A DNA stretch of 64,000 nucleotides from Paenibacillus sp. IHBB 10380 (GCF_000949425.1 NZ_CP010976.1:4526001-4590000), one strand, 5' to 3'. Positions 38,824-48,905 are shown, counted from the first letter of the stretch. Numbers and translations are program-made. Notes: generated by a model not told the origin, from the sequence alone.

Positions 38824-38857
38824 AGAGGAGCAGTTGCTACGGCAACTGCTCCTCTTT
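38824..38857 (+). terminator. Terminator of the collagen-like gene
   Basis: A perfect 15-bp stem, AAGAGGAGCAGTTGC and GCAACTGCTCCTCTT, around a four-base TACG loop, followed by a short T-rich tail. Confidence 0.85.
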
Positions 38858-39099
38858 CTGTTGAACCTATGGGTAGTACTACTGGCATTTCCCTACCCAG
38901 TGCTGTTCCATGCTTACTTCCGAGTTAGGTATCAATTGAACAAATCTGCCCGTTAGCTTAACAAAAAACGTAATTTGATATTGGCGTATCATAATCAGTG
39001 GTATTTATTCCAAATGCATTACGATCTCAAGACCCGTTGGATTACCGAAGGGTCTAGTATCTCCTCTAAAGACTAAGCTAAGTCCTGAAAATTTTTTAA
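38858..39099. other. Intergenic DNA with decayed frames
   Basis: The reverse strand has a short open frame ending GNPTGLEIVMHLE with no start. A minor hairpin AGACCC/GGGTCT spans 39029-39054. No intact gene was seen; together with the LysR fragment this looks like a deletion scar. Confidence 0.35.
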
Positions 39100-39327
39100 T
39101 CAATCCCAATACTTAGAATAGGACTGGATTAAATGAATCATTCTCTCCATGGCTGGAGAAACCCATTTATCTTTATGATAAGTAACAAATGTAGAAATCG
39201 TGTATTGATCATCTTTAATAATTTCCCCGTTAAATAACCTATTATCTAACTCCCTTTTTACATTGAAATAAGGGAGCATAGAAATACCGAGTCCATTCAT
39301 AACACATTCCTTAATAGGTTCTTCAGG
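39100..39327 (-). pseudogene. 3' fragment of a LysR-type regulator gene
   Basis: About 75 codons on the reverse strand read IKECVMNGLGISMLPYF and later TISTFVTYHKDKWVSPAMER, the typical last part of the LysR effector domain. An in-frame stop lies just before (39328-39330), and the DNA-binding domain and most of the effector domain are missing. No ribosome site fits the internal ATG. It is a clear gene remnant. Confidence 0.72.
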
Positions 39328-39391
39328 TCATCGATACGCCGACGCCTTGGGGAAATCAGTGTGATTAACCCGGATCTTAATAAAACAAAAG

Positions 39392-39440
39392 AGGATGAGC
39401 AACAGATAGAGGAGATATCCCCCTTTGCGTTACTCATCCT
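39392..39440 (-). terminator. Terminator of the cyd operon
   Basis: AGGATGAG (39392-39399) pairs with CTCATCCT (39433-39440). The reverse strand then continues CTTTTGTTTTATT, fitting the end of the cydABDC transcript. Confidence 0.65.
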
Positions 39441-39545
39441 TCAATATAATGTATAACATTGTAACCAATGGCTTATTGCTATTGGTTAGAGTGGACTTCC
39501 TACATCTTTAATTTTACAGAGTAGTCCTTTTTTTTATTATCTAAA

Positions 39546-41324
39546 CTACGCTTTGAAAAAAGACTTGGGGCGATCCAGATGATACAGGTTCCGATAACGC
39601 GGATATGTCTCCATGAGCTCCGCATGCGAACCTCTCATCTCAATCTTACCTTTCTCCATAAAGATAATCTCATCCATATGTTCTGCACCTACTAAGTGAT
39701 GGGTAACCCAAATGAGTGACTTTCCTTGTAACGTCTCAAAGATCGTCGAGAGCAATTCATTCTCCGTACGTGGGTCGAGACCTACCGTCGGTTCGTCTAG
39801 AATAACTACGGGGGTATCCTGCAACAGAACTCGCGCTAAGGCGATCCGTTGCCGCTCACCACCAGAGAAACGCTGTCCGGTTTCGTGCATGTGCGTCATG
39901 TAACCCTCTGGGAGTGACTCAATCAGAGAATCCATCTTCACTTTGCCGGATACATTGCTAATTTCTTCGTCCGAAGCATCTAATTTTCCAAGTCGTATAT
40001 TATTACTCACTGTCGTATCGAATAAATGAGGACTCTGATTCAACACGGCAATAAGACTCGGGATATGTTCTCCGAATTGATCCACATTTACACCTTGAAT
40101 CGTCGCAGTTCCTTCTTCAGGAATAATGGCACCTTGGATTAATTTCAGTAAGGTAGATTTACCAGCGCCACTCCGCCCAATAATCGCCACCTTCTTACCT
40201 TGTGGAATATTCAGCGTGATATTCTCGAAAGACCATGGCGCTGTTGCATCGTAACGATAAGAAGCTTGATCTATCCTAATATGTGCATTAGAACCAGCGA
40301 CAGCAAGAGTCTCCTCTTTACTGATCAGCATCTCTGTATGCTCACGATTAATCGCAACTTTTCCTTGTCCAACGGAGTTATCCAGCTCTTCTAATCGTGC
40401 ATAGGAACCTTGATATCGTGGTATTTTCTCAACGGCCTCAGATAGGGGCAAGAATGCATCCATTAATGGAAATATAACGAGTACAAACGCAGCAATCATC
40501 GTCGAAGGAATCAAACCCTCAGCATACTGCTGACCTGCCCAGTACAACATGCTAACTACAATGACACTAACTACCCCTTGACCGATAAGATTTCTCCACC
40601 GTGACCAAGCACTAAGCTTACGATCAATTCGGGCTAGCTCAAGCTCATCTTGCTCATAGGTATGCACAAATTGCGAAGGTCTACCACTGATGACCCAATC
40701 ACTCATACCAAGTACGGCATCCGTTAGCGTCTGGTATAATCGACCATGCTTACGGTGGGCTTGCTTATTCTTAGTTTTCGTAACCCACAAAGAAATCCAA
40801 GGCAAGATGAAGATAAGAATGAACAAATACAATGCCATCACAAGTGCAAACCTAACATCGAATTGACCCAATGCGGTAATCGAAATGATGTATAACACCA
40901 AGGCAATAACACTTGGAAAAATAGTGCGCAGATACACATCCTGTAGCTTCTCAATGTCATCTGACAACACGCCAAGAATGTCACCTGTACGAAATCTCGA
41001 AGAAATGAATAACGCTTGCGGTTCAAGAATACGATACAGTTGTACACGCATTTTAGATAGAATACGTAGAATCGTATCATGTCCAACGAGACGTTCCACA
41101 TAATGAATCACTGACCTACTTGTTCCGAACGTCCTTACGAGTACAATCTGAACATACACCATCAATATATTCTCAGGACGAAGCGCAGACTTTGAGATGA
41201 GGTATCCGGATGTATACATCAAGCTACTCGCAGTGAGCAGCGTTAGAGCACCTAGAGCGACAATGATGACGAACCGCCAGAAATATGAAGAGATATAAGG
41301 CCGCAGCCACGGATTCATTCTCAT
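39546..41324 (-). CDS. cydC: Thiol reductant ABC exporter subunit CydC
   Basis: 592 residues. An N-terminal six-helix exporter domain (PYISSYFWRFVIIVALGALTL onward) is followed by an ATPase with Walker A GRSGAGKSTL, signature FSGGERQRIALARVL and Walker B VVILDEPTVGLD. With CydD it exports cysteine or glutathione-type thiols (and possibly heme) needed to assemble cytochrome bd. It is the last gene of cydABDC, its ATG overlapping the cydD stop (ATGA) with GGAGGGAG just upstream. Confidence 0.9.
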   Translation of the reverse strand: MRMNPWLRPYISSYFWRFVIIVALGALTLLTASSLMYTSGYLISKSALRPENILMVYVQIVLVRTFGTSRSVIHYVERLVGHDTILRILSKMRVQLYRILEPQALFISSRFRTGDILGVLSDDIEKLQDVYLRTIFPSVIALVLYIISITALGQFDVRFALVMALYLFILIFILPWISLWVTKTKNKQAHRKHGRLYQTLTDAVLGMSDWVISGRPSQFVHTYEQDELELARIDRKLSAWSRWRNLIGQGVVSVIVVSMLYWAGQQYAEGLIPSTMIAAFVLVIFPLMDAFLPLSEAVEKIPRYQGSYARLEELDNSVGQGKVAINREHTEMLISKEETLAVAGSNAHIRIDQASYRYDATAPWSFENITLNIPQGKKVAIIGRSGAGKSTLLKLIQGAIIPEEGTATIQGVNVDQFGEHIPSLIAVLNQSPHLFDTTVSNNIRLGKLDASDEEISNVSGKVKMDSLIESLPEGYMTHMHETGQRFSGGERQRIALARVLLQDTPVVILDEPTVGLDPRTENELLSTIFETLQGKSLIWVTHHLVGAEHMDEIIFMEKGKIEMRGSHAELMETYPRYRNLYHLDRPKSFFKA

Positions 41325-43048
41325 ATCACTCCCTCCAATTGCGATGTAATCAATGCATGATACACGCCTTTACGAGCAAGAAGTTCGTCATGCGTACCCA
41401 CCTCAGCTACCTTACCTTCGTCCATTACGATAATAAGATCCATATCCGGCATCCAGTGCAGACGGTGCGTCGCGAGAAACACTAATTTCCCTGCAAAAAG
41501 AGAAAGCATCGTCTCTTTCAATTCGTACTCTGTCTCAATATCTAAATGCGCTGTTGGCTCATCCAATAGTATGACTGGACGATCACTGAGAAATGCACGA
41601 GCAAGTGCCACGCGCTGCGCTTGTCCACCACTCAGGGGACGCCCACCACCGCCAATGGCTTCATTAACCCCATTAGGCAACTGACTTACAAGTTCAGCTA
41701 AACCTGCATTTACAACTGCCTGTTCAATCTCCGATTCAGACGCATTGGGCGTGTAGAACCGGACATTGTCTGCAAGACTGCTGCTAAAAAGATAAGGACT
41801 CTGTGGGATATACGTCATTTGTTGCTGCCATGCTTCATCCATTAGATCTGATAGTTTGTGTCCATTAAGCTCAATTGAGCCTGATGTTGGCTGTAGGAAA
41901 CCACTGAGAACATCAATCAATGTTGACTTCCCTGCCCCACTCTCTCCAATAATTCCAATCTTGGGCACACCCTGAATCTTGACACTCACATCATGTAACG
42001 AGTGTGGGCCCTCTTCCTCGTACTGTACTTGCACATGGGTAAGAATCAGCTGACTTTCTGCTGTCCATGAATAGGCCGACCCAGGCAACACACCATTCAA
42101 CTTCTGCACAGGCATATCAATAATCGACTGAATGGATTCGCCAGCCTCTTTACCATTCAGAGTAGCATGGTAATCTGCACCCACCATACGTACGGGGAGG
42201 AAGTACTCAGGAGCCAGTATAAGGATCGTTAGCGCCGTTACAAGCACCATATCCCCATTCACCAGACGAAGTCCTAGACCGACTGCAACAGATGCCACAG
42301 AGAGCATGGTGAAGAAATCTAGGGCGAATGATGACAAAAAAGCAACGCGCAATGTGCGCATCGTTGCAGTTCTGTACTTATCACTTACACTTCCGATGGA
42401 ACTGATGTGTGATTTACTACGACCTAAATATTTCAATGTCTCCAGTCCACGTAACGAATCCAGGAAATGATTCGCTAGCTTGTGATAAGAGCTCATTTGA
42501 CTGTCTACTTGTTTGCGAGAAGCTAGACCAATTAAAATCATAAAAGCAATTAGAATGGGCATCGTGACCACTAGAATAATTGCTGATTGGACATCCTGCG
42601 TAAACACATAAATGACAATTACCATCGGTATAATCATCGTTGCGACCATACGCGGAATAATGAGTTCAAGATAAGTTCGAAACTTAGATATACCATCCAA
42701 GACGAGCGTCACCAGCTTACCCGTTCCTTGTTTTTTGGCAAAGCGCGGTCCGAGCAGGAACAACTTATCCATCAACTGTTGACGCAATAATGTGCCCGTA
42801 TTCTCAGCAAAGCGATGCGTAATCTGCTGTTGAAAGAAATTCGTCAAATGGCGAACTAGAAATGCAACTACAAACGTAAGAATAGCTTGATTTTGTTCTT
42901 GTAGTGGAGCACCGGCAAAGAGGGCGGAGATGACTTCCGATAACCCTCTTGCCATTAGCAGTATGGATACACTTTGCACCAAGGTCAGCAGTGCCACCGC
43001 CGCAAAAACAGGCTTAATACCTTTGAAGCCTAGTAGATTACGGTCCAT
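41321..43048 (-). CDS. cydD: Thiol reductant ABC exporter subunit CydD
   Basis: 575 residues. The membrane domain has the CydD-typical VRHLTNFFQQQITHRFAENTG and LDSLRGLETLKYLGRSK; the ATPase domain has Walker A GESGAGKSTLIDVLSG, signature PLSGGQAQRVALARA and Walker B VILLDEPTAHLD. It pairs with CydC. The start overlaps the cydB stop by one base (TAATG). Confidence 0.9.
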   Translation of the reverse strand: MDRNLLGFKGIKPVFAAVALLTLVQSVSILLMARGLSEVISALFAGAPLQEQNQAILTFVVAFLVRHLTNFFQQQITHRFAENTGTLLRQQLMDKLFLLGPRFAKKQGTGKLVTLVLDGISKFRTYLELIIPRMVATMIIPMVIVIYVFTQDVQSAIILVVTMPILIAFMILIGLASRKQVDSQMSSYHKLANHFLDSLRGLETLKYLGRSKSHISSIGSVSDKYRTATMRTLRVAFLSSFALDFFTMLSVASVAVGLGLRLVNGDMVLVTALTILILAPEYFLPVRMVGADYHATLNGKEAGESIQSIIDMPVQKLNGVLPGSAYSWTAESQLILTHVQVQYEEEGPHSLHDVSVKIQGVPKIGIIGESGAGKSTLIDVLSGFLQPTSGSIELNGHKLSDLMDEAWQQQMTYIPQSPYLFSSSLADNVRFYTPNASESEIEQAVVNAGLAELVSQLPNGVNEAIGGGGRPLSGGQAQRVALARAFLSDRPVILLDEPTAHLDIETEYELKETMLSLFAGKLVFLATHRLHWMPDMDLIIVMDEGKVAEVGTHDELLARKGVYHALITSQLEGVI

Positions 43049-44061
43049 TAGTACTCCAAATGTTCTTTCTCATTCACCCGTTTATGGAATACGAAGTAAC
43101 TCCACACTTGGTATCCCAATACGAACGGAAGCAAAGTTAAAGCGACAATGGACATGACCTTGAGTGAATATTGTCCAGAAGCAGCGTTCGTAATGGTTAA
43201 GCTGAAAGCATCATTAATCGAACTAACCATCACCCGTGGGAACAAACCAATAAATATTGAACCAAATGACAAAACAATAATGGCTCCTGTCATTCCAAAA
43301 GCCCAACCATCTCTTTTGCGAGCAATGAAAAATCCAGCCAATAGGTATACGATCATTCCAACAACAGCGAGTACAGTCAGAATCGTACCCCGAACCTCAA
43401 ATATATCCGTTACGTAATACGTCATAACCCCAAAAGCCACAATTAGAACAGCAAGAGGAATAAGAAGCCTCTTAGCCATAATACGTGCCCGTTCTTGTAA
43501 GCTTCCAAGCGTTCTTAACGTCGTAAACACTAATCCATGCACCAAGCAAAGAACGACCAGGGTAATTCCGCCGAGTAAGGTGTAACCATTCACAATATCA
43601 AAGAATCCAGCGTTCATATTCATATCTTCGCCAATAGGTACCCCTTGAATCAGACAAGCGAATACAACACCGAATAATAGTGGAGGAAGTAGGCTACCGA
43701 TGAAAATAATGATATCCCATGTTTTCTTCCAACGTGCAGAGTTGACTTTACCTCTAAATTCAAACGCCACACCACGACCAATTAAAGCGAGTAGTACAAA
43801 TACAAGGGCGGTATAGAACCCACTGAACAATGTAGCATACCAATGCGGGAAGGCCGCAAACATCGCACCCCCTGCTGTAATGAGCCATACTTCATTTGCA
43901 TCCCAGAACGGTCCAATCGAATTAATTAATACACGACGCTCCGTGTCATTCTTAGCGAGAATCGTTGTGGACATCCCTACTCCAAAGTCAAAACCCTCCA
44001 AGAAGAAGAAACCTACAAATAATACGGCAATCAACAAGAACCACAACTCATTAAGAGACAT
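43048..44061 (-). CDS. cydB: Cytochrome bd oxidase subunit II
   Basis: 337 residues from ATG 44061 (MSLNELWFLLIAVLFVGFF), with AAGGAGGG five bases upstream; the longer frame lacks a site. About eight membrane helices; conserved blocks are FLEGFDFGVGM near 22-32 and GPFWDANEVWLITAGGAMFAAFPHWY near 50-75. With CydA it forms the quinol oxidase used at low oxygen. The start lies 11 bases inside the cydA 3' end. Confidence 0.95.
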   Translation of the reverse strand: MSLNELWFLLIAVLFVGFFFLEGFDFGVGMSTTILAKNDTERRVLINSIGPFWDANEVWLITAGGAMFAAFPHWYATLFSGFYTALVFVLLALIGRGVAFEFRGKVNSARWKKTWDIIIFIGSLLPPLLFGVVFACLIQGVPIGEDMNMNAGFFDIVNGYTLLGGITLVVLCLVHGLVFTTLRTLGSLQERARIMAKRLLIPLAVLIVAFGVMTYYVTDIFEVRGTILTVLAVVGMIVYLLAGFFIARKRDGWAFGMTGAIIVLSFGSIFIGLFPRVMVSSINDAFSLTITNAASGQYSLKVMSIVALTLLPFVLGYQVWSYFVFHKRVNEKEHLEY

Positions 44062-45451
44062 GATAACCCTCCTTATCAAATGGGTCGTGAGATTCTTCCA
44101 CTTGGGTTTCCGAATGATTCGGCCCCTTCTTGATCACACGAACAAATAAATAGACCAATATAGTACCTAGAATAGTATACGCAAGCGAGAAAGTAATTAA
44201 AGAGAACAATATTTGTCCTGCTGAAACGTTCGGCGAAATACTATCTTCTGTCGTCATTAATCCGAAAACTGTCCAGGGTTGCCGGCCAACTTCGGTCATA
44301 ATCCATCCAGCCCAGTTTGCGATAAACGGTAATGAAATAGCTCCTACCATAATACGCATAAACCATTTGTTAGGACGATCCAATTTTTTGCGAGCCACTA
44401 AGTAGGCCCCATACAGACTTAAAAGAATAAGGACAGAACCACTACCAACCATGATACGGAAACTCCAGAATGTTGTACGTACTGGCGGGATATAGTCACC
44501 GGGACCATATTTCTGTTCATACTCAGCTTGAAGCTGATTCATCCCCACAACTTCTCCTGAGAACTTGCTATAAGACAAGAAACTAAGCATATATGGAATC
44601 TTGAAGGTTGCCCCATTCTCCTTCTTCTTTGGGTCAATTGATGCTATAACTGTCCAAGGAGCCGGGTCTGAACTTGTGTCCCAAAGTGCCTCTGACGCTG
44701 CCATCTTCATCGGTTGAGTCTCCACTAGATACTGTGCTTGACTATGTCCAACGAATGCAACACCTAAAGATGAAATCATACCTACTATAATAGCTACAAT
44801 AAAAGATTTCTTGAAGAATTGGACATCCTGACGTTTCAATATTTTATATGCGCTGACACCTGTAACCAAGAAAGCTCCAGTCATAAATGCCGCTAGAACG
44901 GTATGTGGGAATTCCAACAACACCTGTCCGTTCGTAATTAAAGCTAAGAAATCATTCATCTCAGCTCGACCATTATTCATCGTGAACCCTACAGGTCTTT
45001 GCATGAATGAGTTCGCAACTAGAATCCAGAAAGCAGACATCGTGGTTCCGAAAGCCACTAACCATATACACATGAGGTGAAGTTTCTTCGATAAACGGTC
45101 CCACCCAAAAATCCACAATCCAAGAAATGTAGACTCCAAGAAAAAGGCAAGTAATGCTTCGACGGCAAGCGGTGCCCCGAATACATCTCCTACAAATCTA
45201 GAATAATCTGACCAGTTCATTCCGAACTGAAATTCTTGTAATATCCCCGTAACCACACCAACGGCAAAGTTAATCAGGAACAGATGCCCCCAGAATTTAG
45301 CCATCTTTTTGTACTCTTCTTTACCTTTTATAACATACATTGTCTCCATAATCGCGATCAACAAGGCTAATCCGATAGACAAGGGTACAAAGATAAAGTG
45401 AAACAGCGTTGTCGACGCAAATTGAATGCGCGAGAGCATAACCGGATCCAT
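44051..45451 (-). CDS. cydA: Cytochrome bd oxidase subunit I
   Basis: 466 residues with AGAAGGA upstream. It holds hemes b558, b595 and d and oxidises quinol without proton pumping. Conserved blocks are RIQFASTTLFHFIFVPLSIG (His19-type heme ligand region), GILQEFQFGMNWSDYSRFVGDVFGAPLA and LEGLLAF-like EALLAFFLESTFLGLWIFGW. The length indicates the short Q-loop form usual in Bacillota. Two TGTGA-N6-TCACA palindromes lie 75 and 116 bases upstream, which suggests repression by Rex or control by an FNR-type protein. Confidence 0.95.
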   Translation of the reverse strand: MDPVMLSRIQFASTTLFHFIFVPLSIGLALLIAIMETMYVIKGKEEYKKMAKFWGHLFLINFAVGVVTGILQEFQFGMNWSDYSRFVGDVFGAPLAVEALLAFFLESTFLGLWIFGWDRLSKKLHLMCIWLVAFGTTMSAFWILVANSFMQRPVGFTMNNGRAEMNDFLALITNGQVLLEFPHTVLAAFMTGAFLVTGVSAYKILKRQDVQFFKKSFIVAIIVGMISSLGVAFVGHSQAQYLVETQPMKMAASEALWDTSSDPAPWTVIASIDPKKKENGATFKIPYMLSFLSYSKFSGEVVGMNQLQAEYEQKYGPGDYIPPVRTTFWSFRIMVGSGSVLILLSLYGAYLVARKKLDRPNKWFMRIMVGAISLPFIANWAGWIMTEVGRQPWTVFGLMTTEDSISPNVSAGQILFSLITFSLAYTILGTILVYLFVRVIKKGPNHSETQVEESHDPFDKEGYHVS

Positions 45452-45525
45452 GGTTCTAATCCTTCTTTCTATTGATGAATTTTTTAATATCTATTTATAT
45501 ATTGTCAGACGTACTTCGTTGATCA

Positions 45526-45541
45526 TGTGATATTTATCACA
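45526..45541. promoter_or_regulatory. Rex/FNR-type palindrome 1 upstream of cydA
   Basis: TGTGATATTTATCACA is a perfect TGTGA-N6-TCACA dyad. Bacillus cyd operons are controlled by Rex (NADH-responsive), whose consensus contains the same half-sites and spacing. Confidence 0.7.
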
Positions 45542-45566
45542 CTCAAGTATCTAAACATAGGCCAAT

Positions 45567-45582
45567 TGTGAAGTTTGTCACA
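45567..45582. promoter_or_regulatory. Rex/FNR-type palindrome 2 upstream of cydA
   Basis: TGTGAAGTTTGTCACA lies 41 bases (four helical turns) from palindrome 1, so the two bound dimers could lie on the same face of the DNA. It is flanked on the left by TTG-type Rex context. Confidence 0.7.
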
Positions 45583-45723
45583 CAATATTTAAAATTACAA
45601 CCATTTCAGCTCAAGAATAACCTCCTGTGATGAATTAAATTACACTATATTTATAATTCTTTAATTCAAAGTGATATAAAACATAGACAAGCTTCGCCTC
45701 CATTTCGCTATAATTAATGCTAC
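45583..45723. other. AT-rich spacer between the cyd control region and a long hairpin
   Basis: No gene or further motif was recognised here. Confidence 0.4.
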
Positions 45724-45763
45724 ACCAATAGACCGCAACCTGTAATGGTTGCGGTCTATTGGT
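45724..45763 (-). terminator. 17-bp perfect hairpin after the zinc-ribbon gene
   Basis: ACCAATAGACCGCAACC and GGTTGCGGTCTATTGGT pair perfectly around a six-base loop, 27 bases past the stop of the reverse-strand gene. There is no T-run, but the stem is very stable. Confidence 0.65.
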
Positions 45764-45789
45764 ACATCGTCTACAGGAAGATCAACATA

Positions 45790-46272
45790 TTATGACTCAC
45801 GTTCTACAAAGTACTTGTTCGTCATGTACCATGCTTCACCTTTGTCTGTTGGAACTTTCCCTTTTTTCCTATCCATGAATACAATTTCCTTACATTTAGA
45901 ACAGAACCACTTTGTTGTATAGTATTGCGAAAAAGTTGTGTAGGTTGTTCCGCATTTACAATCGACCTTAAAGTATATCAAGTTGTCTTCATAGGCTTGC
46001 GATAGCTCTTCTGTACTTGCTTGTTCTGCACCCGAAACAGGTCTGAGCATTTCTACATAGTTGGAGAAACGATTCTGCACCTTGAAATCTGCAACCAGAT
46101 CTGGGTTGAGTCCAAAAAACTCCTTGCCAATAGCAGTAATGAACTTCGTATTTGATTTGTAACTCTCTAACCATTCCTGAATTTGCTTATTAGATAACGG
46201 GACAGTTCCTTTAATGCCACTGTTGAGTGTGTACGTCATGATGGATAGGTTCTCGTTGTCTTCGTAGTACAT
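45790..46272 (-). CDS. Uncharacterised protein with a C-terminal zinc ribbon
   Basis: 160 residues (MYYEDNENLSIMTYTLNSGI), ribosome site AAGGAGGT about 11 bases before ATG. The first 90 residues are helical and unfamiliar. Residues about 104-135 carry two Cys pairs, CKCGTTYTTF and FCSKCKEIVFMDRK, spaced like a zinc ribbon. Zinc ribbons of this kind occur in nucleic-acid-binding and metal-handling proteins, but no function can be assigned. It stands alone between cydA and an ABC-2 exporter, with its own hairpin. Confidence 0.7.
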   Translation of the reverse strand: MYYEDNENLSIMTYTLNSGIKGTVPLSNKQIQEWLESYKSNTKFITAIGKEFFGLNPDLVADFKVQNRFSNYVEMLRPVSGAEQASTEELSQAYEDNLIYFKVDCKCGTTYTTFSQYYTTKWFCSKCKEIVFMDRKKGKVPTDKGEAWYMTNKYFVERES

Positions 46273-46330
46273 TAATCTAGAAACCTCCTTAATTATTCCC
46301 TTATTAATGTACTACTAAAATGACAGATAA

Positions 46331-47971
46331 TCAAAAGGATGAAATAGGAATTGTTCTGAAGGACTTTCTCCAACCTACAATATTAACCCCAATGAGCAAG
46401 ATCATATAAATGTAAACCCCATAACTCATCGTGGTGAACAGCAAATGAACCCCTATAAAGGCTACTAGAACACCTATGAGAAAGAATAGCTTTAGCCCTT
46501 CATTACTTTGGGTGGCTTGATAGGGTTCTGAGAAAGGTAACGCCTTTCTTAACACTCTGAAGCTGATCAGCACGTAGATCCCTACACTTAGTCCTACAAC
46601 AACTATGTCGGGAATAATACGTAATCCAAAAATATAAAGAAACACTACGCTCTCCAGAATGTATAAAGGCATCATCAACTTAACTAGACAAGCTTTAATG
46701 CTCCCTTTGAGGATAGAAGCTGTATCCTGCAACGGAACCGTTCTATACAACCAAGCTCCCTTGTAATTCACAGAATATTTCAACATCATCAGCGTTGAGG
46801 GTACTAGTATAGCCATAAAATAAATACAGAGATACATTTTACCGCCAGACATCCCCTCTAAGCCTTGGCTTTGCATACTATTAAATAAAAATAGAAATGG
46901 AAAGACAAGTGAAAGCCCTAAAGAAGGATATACTTTTAACTTAAAATCTCGCTCATTTCGCATCATATCAGACGTAAACCGAAAGAATAATCGTTCCTCT
47001 GGGGTCTTACAAAGGAAATTCGATAGACTCCTCCCATTAAACCATTTCCTTCTCCTAGATGTACTGCTGTCCGACAGCTTCTGTAAATGATGCTCGAAAG
47101 ATGGCATAAGCCTCACATAGATCAGCATCGCCACAATGGGTACAATCACGGATAACAAAGAAAATATCATAAAGGTTGTACGCATGTCCCCTCGAATCAA
47201 CATCTCAAACGGAGTTGCGAACCAGAGTGGAACGATAAAATACTGCCACCACTTCTCTTCAAATACCCATTTAAAATCCATTATATTAAATACTCGAAAG
47301 GTGAGTTGGTATCCAATTGTAATGACCATCGTTAGAGCAATCTGTACATAATTGATCATATCCTTCAATTTCTCACCATTAAAGAATCGAAGAACGAACA
47401 AATATAGAAGAGCCGTTACAACCACAATAAAGGCATCCATCAGAATAACTTCAATTAAAAAAATAAAGAAAAATCCGATCCCATACTTAAACGATCCCGC
47501 AATTAAAGCTGGAAGTGTAAGCGCTCCCGTTAGAAATGTTAAATAAATAGAGATGTGGATACTCTTAGCGGCATGGATGGTTCTTGTATTCACAGGTTTA
47601 GAGTCTAGTATATTCTTATCGCGGATATCTAACAGAACGGATGAGAAGTCCGATATAAGCGAAGTCATGATCATGAACATGAGGATTCCAAATACCAAAC
47701 TCATTTGAAAAATAAACCCTTGTCCTAATAGCACTAGCGGCATCAATACGATCAAGCCCATAATCAGATACAACCACAAGGATTGAAGGAACTTATTCTT
47801 ATCTTCATTCTGAGACGAAGATCTTGAATTTCCCATCACCGTCGAAACTCTCCTGCCATCCATTGTTAGTTTGATGTGGATTATTCTTCTCATAATAACG
47901 TAGTCGATACCTAGTTTTTCAAAAAGGGTACGAAAACGATCTAATATCTTCAACGTTGTGAAATCCCGCAT
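46331..47971 (-). CDS. ABC-2-type exporter permease (about 12 helices)
   Basis: 546 residues with AGAGGTG before ATG, starting four bases after the ATPase stop. Many hydrophobic segments (SLWLYLIMGLIVLMPLVLLG, MTSLISDFSSVLLDIRDKNI typical of large ABC permeases with a conserved DKNI/DSKPV loop, VVVTALLYLFVLRFF). It resembles the large permeases paired with single ATPases in peptide-resistance or bacteriocin-type exporters of Bacillales. Substrate unknown. Confidence 0.78.
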   Translation of the reverse strand: MRDFTTLKILDRFRTLFEKLGIDYVIMRRIIHIKLTMDGRRVSTVMGNSRSSSQNEDKNKFLQSLWLYLIMGLIVLMPLVLLGQGFIFQMSLVFGILMFMIMTSLISDFSSVLLDIRDKNILDSKPVNTRTIHAAKSIHISIYLTFLTGALTLPALIAGSFKYGIGFFFIFLIEVILMDAFIVVVTALLYLFVLRFFNGEKLKDMINYVQIALTMVITIGYQLTFRVFNIMDFKWVFEEKWWQYFIVPLWFATPFEMLIRGDMRTTFMIFSLLSVIVPIVAMLIYVRLMPSFEHHLQKLSDSSTSRRRKWFNGRSLSNFLCKTPEERLFFRFTSDMMRNERDFKLKVYPSLGLSLVFPFLFLFNSMQSQGLEGMSGGKMYLCIYFMAILVPSTLMMLKYSVNYKGAWLYRTVPLQDTASILKGSIKACLVKLMMPLYILESVVFLYIFGLRIIPDIVVVGLSVGIYVLISFRVLRKALPFSEPYQATQSNEGLKLFFLIGVLVAFIGVHLLFTTMSYGVYIYMILLIGVNIVGWRKSFRTIPISSF

Positions 47972-47974
47972 AGA

Positions 47975-48772
47975 TTACACCTCTTGAACGATAGATACGA
48001 ATTGTTCAGCCTTTTCTTTATGATCATGAAAGCCAGTTAATTCGTTAAATATTTGCTCTAGTGACCCTTCCTTCGATTTCTCCCGAAGTTGATTAAAGCT
48101 CCCATCGGCAATGATCTGTCCGTCATTCAATAGAACGATACGGTTACTAATCTTCTCCACCACATCCATCATGTGCGAAGAATAGAAGATCGTCTTCCCT
48201 TGTGCTGCTAGACAAGCAAGTATTTCCTTCACAACAATGACGCTGTTAGCATCTAAACCACTCAGGGGTTCATCTAAGAACAGAATGTCGGGGTTATGTA
48301 TTAGGCTTGAGATTAACAATACTTTCTGCTTCATTCCCTTAGAGAAAGAAGATACTCTAGATGAGTATACAGACTCTAATCCGAAGCTCTTCATCAGTTG
48401 CGCTGCCTTATGGTCCGCTTTACTATAATCTAATCCATATAGCTGCCCTACAAATGTTAAATATTCTTGAGCCGTCAGACTTTCATATATATCTACAACC
48501 TCGGGTACGTACCCAATCCTTCTTTTATATTCAACATCACCATCTGAAATATCTCTTCCTAATATCTTGACTTCTCCAATATATCCTTCTAAAAGTCCCA
48601 ATAGGATCTTTACCGTAGTACTCTTTCCAGCACCATTAGGACCTATATATCCAATGATTTGTCCCTTATATACATCAAGATTAATCCACCTTAGCACAGG
48701 TTTATCACCATAATTCATAGCTAAACTTCGTATGGATATCACGGGTTCCTCATTCTCATCCAAGCTAAACAC
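47975..48772 (-). CDS. ABC-2-type exporter ATP-binding protein
   Basis: 265 residues. Walker A IGPNGAGKSTTVKILLG near 44-60, Q-loop YVPEVVDIYESLTAQEYL, signature SFSKGMKQKVLLISSL and Walker B ILFLDEPLSGLD; LVCCLIK-type drug exporters (CcmA/NatA branch) share this arrangement. The start is taken as GTG 48772 with a modest AAGGCAGG upstream; the true N-terminus is uncertain by a few codons. It forms an operon with the permease immediately downstream. Confidence 0.85.
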   Translation of the reverse strand: MFSLDENEEPVISIRSLAMNYGDKPVLRWINLDVYKGQIIGYIGPNGAGKSTTVKILLGLLEGYIGEVKILGRDISDGDVEYKRRIGYVPEVVDIYESLTAQEYLTFVGQLYGLDYSKADHKAAQLMKSFGLESVYSSRVSSFSKGMKQKVLLISSLIHNPDILFLDEPLSGLDANSVIVVKEILACLAAQGKTIFYSSHMMDVVEKISNRIVLLNDGQIIADGSFNQLREKSKEGSLEQIFNELTGFHDHKEKAEQFVSIVQEV

Positions 48773-48905
48773 ACCTGCCTTCTCTCTAATTTCTCTCCTT
48801 GTTATAGTATTCTATCATGACAAATGCAGTTTGAGGAAATTTTTGTATATTTTAGATTTAGACGTAGCCTTCATCACTCGGTTTTTTAATGAGTCTTGCT
48901 ACATA

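Noticed and set aside
38870..38945. A stretch reading TTCCATGCTTACTTCCGAGTT that briefly recalls part of a reversed 5S rRNA.
   Set aside because: The match is limited to a short run, no 5S secondary structure can be drawn, and no rRNA or tRNA genes are adjacent.
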